NCBI GenBank assembly: GCA_046290435.1
Contig: JBKAGO010000075.1
Location: forward strand, 1-10,215
DNA from: CAVQUE01 sp046290435
GTDB lineage: Bacteria > Actinomycetota > Acidimicrobiia > Acidimicrobiales > UBA8592
Direction of reading: 5' to 3'
DNA length: 10,215 bases
Numbering within the stretch: the stretch's first letter is position 1; the number at the start of each line of letters is the position of its first letter. The notes beneath the pieces were generated by a model that worked only from the letters and a program-made list of their open reading frames with translations, made no database searches and was not told where the DNA came from. The position numbers and the translations under genes were made by a program. Positions 6,240 to 10,215 of the stretch are shown piece after piece.

Positions 6240-7352
6240 ATGACCGACATTCCGACTTCGCTGGCGCAGTTGACGCCCCAGTGGGTCAACGAGCAGCTGG
6301 CCGCCGGCGCCAGCGCGCTCCCGCCGGTGGCCGACCTGGCGGTCGCTCCCATGGGCGGCCATGTCGGCGCGCTCGGCGAGGTCGGCGTCGTCACCGTCAC
6401 CTGGGACGGCGGCGACGGATCCGAACCCACCCGCTTCGTGGCCAAGTGCCCCCTCGACGACGACATCGCCCGCCTCTACAACACCGTCATGCAGTTCTAC
6501 GTGCGCGAGTGCGGCTTCTACCGCGACCTCGCCGGCGACCTCGTCGCCGAATCCGGGATGCGCATCCCGGGCTGCCACGTCAACCGGTACGACCCCGAGT
6601 CCGGCGCCGCGTTCTTGCTGCTCGACTTCGTCGACGGCACCCCCGGCGACATCCTCACCGGCTGCGACGTCGACACCCTGCGGACGCTCGTCGGCGACCT
6701 CGCCCGCATGCACGGCAGGTTCTGGATGGACCCGCGTCTCGAGGGCCACGACTGGATCCTCGACTGGGGCACCGAGACCTTCAAGCTCGGCATCGACATC
6801 ACCCGCCAGTCCTGGAACCAGCTGGCCCAGTCCGAACCCGACCGCTACCCGCGCGAGTTGTTCGACGTCTTGCAACGCACCTGGATCGACGACACCGAGC
6901 ACTTCCTCGAGCTGTACGCCGCCCGGCCCTGGACGCTGGGTCATGTCGACTACGAGCTCGACAACGTGATCATCGACGGCGACGGCCCCATCGTCATCGA
7001 CTGGCAGAGCGTCATGCGCACCCATCCGGGCCTCGACCTGGCGTGGCTGCTGGCGGTGTCGCACAACGACGAGACCCTCGAAGCCGAGGGCGAGCTGTGC
7101 GACCACTACCGCTCGGTGCTCGCCGCATCCGGCGGCCCCGACTGGAGCGCCGAGGACCTCGAGGAGGCCCTGGCCTGGGGCATCCTCTATCCGGTCGGGT
7201 GCCAGCCGGTGCCGTACCTGCAGGACACCAGCGCCTACGGCGTCGATGCCGATCGGATGCATCGCCGGTTCGACAAGTTCCTGTCCGGCGCCATCGAAGG
7301 CGCCGTGCGCTGGAACCTCGTCGACCACGTCGGAGCCCACGCCCGCCGCTGA
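6240..7352 (+). CDS. APH/EcKinase-like phosphotransferase
   Basis: This is a 370-residue soluble protein with a protein-kinase-like fold of the aminoglycoside-phosphotransferase/ecdysteroid-kinase-like group. The N-terminus IPTSLAQLTPQWVNEQL is typical of that group. Key residues are FVAK (Lys69, ATP-binding lysine position), Glu90 in QFYVRECGFYR (likely partner of the lysine), the hinge-like LLLDFVDG (126-133), the catalytic loop HVDYELDN (His235, Asp237, Asn242) and VIDW (Asp254, metal-binding, DFG equivalent). The catalytic loop has Val where most relatives have Gly (HGD), but Asp and Asn are kept, so activity is expected. Such enzymes phosphorylate hydroxyl groups of small molecules; the substrate is not predictable. 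A G-rich ribosome binding site (6226-6232) supports the ATG at 6240. No resistance role can be claimed. It is transcribed away from the oxidoreductase gene. Confidence 0.87.
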   Translation: MTDIPTSLAQLTPQWVNEQLAAGASALPPVADLAVAPMGGHVGALGEVGVVTVTWDGGDGSEPTRFVAKCPLDDDIARLYNTVMQFYVRECGFYRDLAGDLVAESGMRIPGCHVNRYDPESGAAFLLLDFVDGTPGDILTGCDVDTLRTLVGDLARMHGRFWMDPRLEGHDWILDWGTETFKLGIDITRQSWNQLAQSEPDRYPRELFDVLQRTWIDDTEHFLELYAARPWTLGHVDYELDNVIIDGDGPIVIDWQSVMRTHPGLDLAWLLAVSHNDETLEAEGELCDHYRSVLAASGGPDWSAEDLEEALAWGILYPVGCQPVPYLQDTSAYGVDADRMHRRFDKFLSGAIEGAVRWNLVDHVGAHARR

Positions 7353-7408
7353 GGAATCCGTTGCCCGAGCTGCGCCGGTCGACGCCGGCGCGTGGGCCCG
7401 CATCCGCA

Positions 7409-7459
7409 CGAAATCTGGGACTTCGCGCGCAGAGGGTGCGCGCGAAGTCCCAGATTTCG
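7409..7459. repeat. Perfect 23-bp-arm inverted repeat (hairpin), REP-like or terminator
   Basis: The left arm at 7409-7431 and right arm at 7437-7459 are exactly complementary over 23 bp, with a 5-base loop GAGGG. The arms run from an A/T-containing base (CGAAATCTGGGACTT) to a GCGCGC top. The hairpin lies 56 bases after the phosphotransferase stop and 141 before the phosphatase start. There is no T tract after it. The rest of the 248-base gap holds no gene I can support. TACTCT at 7555-7560 is a possible -10 box for the phosphatase. The hairpin could end or stabilise the phosphotransferase message, or be one copy of a dispersed palindromic repeat. Confidence 0.9.
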
Positions 7460-7600
7460 CCCAGTCGTTGGCGACGAGGCGCCCATCCAACGGCTGGGGC
7501 CTTCGGTTCCGGGGTCGCTCGGCCCGACCTCGCCAACGTCGACCGAGACGGCACTACTCTCTGCCCGAAACCTGCCCACACCCCCGAGCCGAAGCCCCCC

Positions 7601-8206
7601 ATGGATCTCATCATCGTCCGACACGCCCGCCCCGACCGCGAAGAACGGGGCGAGGGTGAAGGCCCCGCCGACCCGCCCCTGTCCGCCCTCGGACGCGCGC
7701 AGGCCATGGCCGTCGCCGCATTCCTCGCCGCCGAACACGTCGACCACATCGTGGCCAGCTCCATGGTGCGGGCCCGCCAGACCGCCGAACCGCTGGCCCG
7801 GCTGCTCGACATGGACATCGAGCTGCGAGACGACCTGCGCGAGGTCGACCAGCACCGCAGCGTGTACATCCCCGCCGAGGAGATGACCCCCGACGACCCG
7901 ATGGTGCGGGACTTCATGTCGGACCCCCTGGCCATATTCGACGGCGACTACTGGGGATTTCGCGAACGTGTCGTCGCGGGCTTCGACGCCGTCATCGCCG
8001 CCAACGGCGGCAAACGTGTCGTGGTGTTCTGCCACGGCATGGTCATGAGCGTCTACCTCCAGCACGTGTGGGGGCTGTCGGACCCGTACCGGATGCAGCC
8101 CGATTACACCGGCATCATCCGCATGCAGGCCAGCGCGTCGAAGGGTTTCCGGACCGTCAAGAGCGTCAACGAGACGGCACACATACGCGACATCCGCGTC
8201 GCCTGA
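7601..8206 (+). CDS. Histidine phosphatase family protein (phosphoglycerate-mutase-like)
   Basis: This is a 201-residue cytoplasmic protein of the histidine phosphatase superfamily. The N-terminal LIIVRHARPD carries the phospho-acceptor His8 and Arg7. This RHA form replaces the more common RHG and is known among active members. SSMVRARQTAEPL (53-65) supplies the second phosphate-pocket Arg57. REVDQ (80-84) supplies the acid residue Glu81, and VVVFCHGMVMS (140-150) supplies the second catalytic His145. All catalytic positions are present, so it should dephosphorylate a small phosphorylated substrate, but which one is not evident. The ATG at 7601 starts directly with the first beta strand; the much longer frame upstream is non-coding. 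No strong ribosome binding site is visible. It is followed after 105 bases by typA on the same strand, which has its own promoter signal. Confidence 0.92.
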   Translation: MDLIIVRHARPDREERGEGEGPADPPLSALGRAQAMAVAAFLAAEHVDHIVASSMVRARQTAEPLARLLDMDIELRDDLREVDQHRSVYIPAEEMTPDDPMVRDFMSDPLAIFDGDYWGFRERVVAGFDAVIAANGGKRVVVFCHGMVMSVYLQHVWGLSDPYRMQPDYTGIIRMQASASKGFRTVKSVNETAHIRDIRVA

Positions 8207-8295
8207 GGCTGCGCAGGGCCTGCGCCCGGCGCCGGGTTCGGGCGCGCGACCGTGTGACCGGTGACGGCCGCGGATCGCTTTGTACAGGCCACCGG

Positions 8296-8311
8296 TAGCG
8301 TGGCGACCATC
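8296..8311 (+). promoter_or_regulatory. Probable -10 box and leaderless start for typA
   Basis: TAGCGT at 8296-8301, in the context GGTAGCGTGG, fits TAnnnT and lies 10 bases before the typA ATG at 8312. There is no Shine-Dalgarno sequence in between. The same hexamer lies 6 bases before the transporter GTG on the other strand. A transcript starting at about 8309-8312 would have no or almost no leader. The -35 region is not obvious. Confidence 0.4.
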
Positions 8312-10144
8312 ATGGCCATCAGGGAAGACCTTCGCAACGTGGCCATCGTGGCCCACGTCGATCACGGCAAGACCACACTCGTCGACGCCATGTTGTGGCA
8401 GTCGGGCGCATTCCGCGAAAACGCCGACGTCAACGAGCGCGTCATGGACTCGATGGACCTCGAGCGCGAGAAGGGCATCACCATCCTCGCCAAGAACACC
8501 GCGGTCCGCTTCGGTGACGTCAAGATCAACATCTTGGACACGCCGGGCCACGCCGACTTCGGCGGCGAGGTCGAGCGGGCGCTGACCATGGTCGACGCCG
8601 TCGTCCTGCTGGTCGACGCCAGCGAGGGCCCCCTGCCCCAGACCCGATTCGTGCTGCGCAAGGCCATGGCGCTCGACCTGCCGGTCGTGCTGGTCGTCAA
8701 CAAGATCGACCGGCCCGACGCCCGCATCAGCGCAGTGGTCGACGAGGTGTACGAGCTGTTCCTCGACCTCGACGCCCACGATCACCAGATCGAGTTCCCG
8801 ATCGTCTACACCGACGCCCGCAAGGGCACGGCCACCCTCGATCCCGACGAGCCCGGCGTCGACCTCCAGCCGCTGTTCCACACCCTGATGGAGCACGTCC
8901 CGGCACCCACCTACGACCCCGATCACCCCCTGCAGGCGTGGGTCACCAACCTGGACGCATCGCCCTACGTCGGACGTATCGCCCTGTGCCGGGTGCAGCA
9001 CGGCACGATCCGCAAGGGATCGCCCGTCGCCTGGTGCCGCACCGACGGCACCATCGTGCAGACCAAGATCGGCACGCTGGCCGTGTCGGAGAACCTCGAC
9101 CGGGTCGACGTCGAAGAGGCAGGCCCCGGCGAGATCATCGCCATCTCCGGCATCGCCGAAGTCACCATCGGCGAGACGCTCGCCGACCCCGCCGACCCCC
9201 GCCCGATGCCGGTCATCACCGTCGACGAACCCACCCTGTCGGTCACCATCGGGGTCAACACCTCGCCGCTGGCCGGCCAGGACGGCGACAAGCTCACCGC
9301 CCGCCAGGTCAAGGCCCGCCTCGACGCCGAACTCGTCGGCAACGTGTCGCTGCGTGTGCTGCCCACCGACCGCCCCGACGCCTGGGAGGTCCAGGGCCGC
9401 GGGGAGCTGCAGCTGGCGATCCTCGTCGAGATCATGCGCCGCGAGGGCTTCGAGCTCACCGTCGGCAAGCCCGAGGTCGTCACCCGCGAGATCGACGGCA
9501 AGCTCCACGAGCCCACCGAACGCCTCACCATCGACGTGCCCGAAGAGCACGTCGGCGCCGTCACCCAGCTGCTGGGCGAGCGCAAGGCCCGCCTCGAGAA
9601 CATGACCAACCACGGCACCGGCTGGGTGCGCCTCGACTACGTCGTCGCCGCCCGCGCGCTCATCGGGTTCCGCACCGAGTTCCTCACCGAGACCCGCGGC
9701 ACCGGCCTGTTGCACCACGTGTTCGAGGGCTACGAGCCATGGATGGGCGAGCTGCGCACCCGCATCACCGGCAGCGTCGTGGCCGACCGCAAGGGCCCCA
9801 CCACCGCCTACGCCATCGTCGCCATCCAGGAACGCACGGCGCTGTTCGTCGACCCCGGCACCGATGTGTACGAGGGCATGATTGTCGGCGAGAACCCTCG
9901 CAACGAGGAGATGGACGTCAACATCTGCCGGGAGAAGCAGCTCACCAACATGCGCGCTGCCGCCTCCGACCAGACGGTGCGCATAACCCCGCCGCGCCGC
10001 ATGTCGCTCGAGCAGGCGCTGGAGTTCATCGCCGCCGACGAATGCGTCGAGGTGACGCCGTCGACGGTCCGGCTCCGCAAGGTCGTCCTCGACGCCGGCG
10101 AACGCGCCCGAGCCCGCAAGCGCCTCAAAGCCGACCGCCAGTAG
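8312..10144 (+). CDS. typA: Translational GTPase TypA/BipA
   Basis: This is a 610-residue ribosome-associated GTPase, within the normal size for TypA. It supports ribosome assembly and growth under stress or cold. The GTP-binding motifs are complete: G1 AHVDHGKTT (14-22), G2 EKGITILAKNT (53-63, Thr57), G3 DTPGHADFGGEV (76-87) and G4 NKID (130-133). After the G domain comes an EF-Tu-like domain 2 (AWVTNLDASPYVGRIALCRV). The TypA signatures follow: GRGELQLAILVEIMRREGFEL, LIGFRTEFLTETRGTG, the EGYEPWMGELRTR stretch, and FVDPGTDVYEGMIVGEN with NICREKQLTNMRA in the C-terminal domain. The ATG at 8312 starts MAIREDLRNVAIVAHVDHG, as in relatives; earlier in-frame starts are in non-coding sequence. 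It stands alone after the phosphatase gene and probably has its own promoter. No defect is seen. Confidence 0.98.
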   Translation: MAIREDLRNVAIVAHVDHGKTTLVDAMLWQSGAFRENADVNERVMDSMDLEREKGITILAKNTAVRFGDVKINILDTPGHADFGGEVERALTMVDAVVLLVDASEGPLPQTRFVLRKAMALDLPVVLVVNKIDRPDARISAVVDEVYELFLDLDAHDHQIEFPIVYTDARKGTATLDPDEPGVDLQPLFHTLMEHVPAPTYDPDHPLQAWVTNLDASPYVGRIALCRVQHGTIRKGSPVAWCRTDGTIVQTKIGTLAVSENLDRVDVEEAGPGEIIAISGIAEVTIGETLADPADPRPMPVITVDEPTLSVTIGVNTSPLAGQDGDKLTARQVKARLDAELVGNVSLRVLPTDRPDAWEVQGRGELQLAILVEIMRREGFELTVGKPEVVTREIDGKLHEPTERLTIDVPEEHVGAVTQLLGERKARLENMTNHGTGWVRLDYVVAARALIGFRTEFLTETRGTGLLHHVFEGYEPWMGELRTRITGSVVADRKGPTTAYAIVAIQERTALFVDPGTDVYEGMIVGENPRNEEMDVNICREKQLTNMRAAASDQTVRITPPRRMSLEQALEFIAADECVEVTPSTVRLRKVVLDAGERARARKRLKADRQ

Positions 10145-10152
10145 CTCCCGCA

Positions 10153-10180
10153 ACTCCTGGGACTCCTGGGAACTACTGGG
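10153..10180 (+). repeat. 9-bp tandem repeat after typA
   Basis: ACTCCTGGG occurs at 10153-10161 and 10162-10170, followed by a near copy ACTACTGGG at 10172-10180. It lies 9 bases after the typA stop in the last 70 bases of the window. No hairpin or T tract shows it to be a terminator, and no gene is visible between it and the right edge. Confidence 0.75.
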
Positions 10181-10215
10181 GTCAAGTCGTACTTTCAACC
10201 AACTCGGCCACGCGA

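Noticed and set aside
4900..6243. Long plus-strand frame across transporter and oxidoreductase genes
   Set aside because: It is antisense to two well-supported genes and crosses their intergenic region; there are no recognisable domains.
6240..7352. Phosphotransferase as an aminoglycoside resistance gene
   Set aside because: Only general kinase-fold motifs are present. The N-terminus and loop fit the broad EcKinase-like group, with no evidence for drug substrates.
7409..7459. Hairpin as a CRISPR repeat or classical intrinsic terminator
   Set aside because: There is only one copy with no spacers, and no T tract follows either arm.
7235..10198. Very long open frame on the minus strand across typA and the phosphatase
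   Set aside because: It is antisense to typA with all GTPase motifs intact on the other strand. Its translation is low-complexity (V/G/D/H/R-rich) without domain motifs, as expected for the complement of GC-rich coding DNA.

Overview
The window looks like a chromosomal piece of a high-GC actinobacterium. The right-hand two thirds has strongly G/C-biased third codon positions and encodes a PPOX-type protein resembling the actinobacterial F420-dependent (Rv2061-like) group. A hexamer TAGCGT sits just upstream of two starts without a Shine-Dalgarno sequence, as in leaderless actinobacterial promoters. The gene set would fit Acidimicrobiia, but no rRNA or other taxonomic marker is present, so this is inference.

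Left third (1-2768), accessory: the 3' end of a large Rhs/YD-repeat toxin gene enters from the left and ends at 844. It overlaps by 7 bases a 74-residue protein with two membrane helices, the candidate immunity protein. A second, displaced Rhs tip follows. It has a YD-repeat core fragment (from 1172), a stretch dense in small deletions (about 1600-2100), and an intact divergent C-terminal tail (to 2494). Two bases after that tail begins a 90-residue protein with three membrane helices and a good ribosome binding site, the second candidate immunity protein. Both tails are Gly/Ala-rich and hydrophobic and show no nuclease, deaminase or ADP-ribosyltransferase motif that I recognise. A membrane-acting toxin with membrane-embedded immunity is the simplest reading. 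Codon use here is visibly less GC-biased than in the rest of the window.

Middle (2769-6239): a convergent intergenic region with several small palindromes, then a leftward pair. A 10-helix EamA/DMT transporter overlaps a superfamily 2 DEAD/DEAH-like helicase by ATGA. Upstream is a probable leaderless promoter with a palindrome, then a leftward PPOX/F420-type small oxidoreductase.

Right (6240-10144): rightward genes for an APH/EcKinase-like phosphotransferase, a histidine phosphatase and the translational GTPase TypA/BipA. A perfect 23-bp-arm hairpin lies between the phosphotransferase and the phosphatase. This part is ordinary chromosomal housekeeping sequence. The toxin-immunity cassettes at the left are the most likely place for something undescribed.
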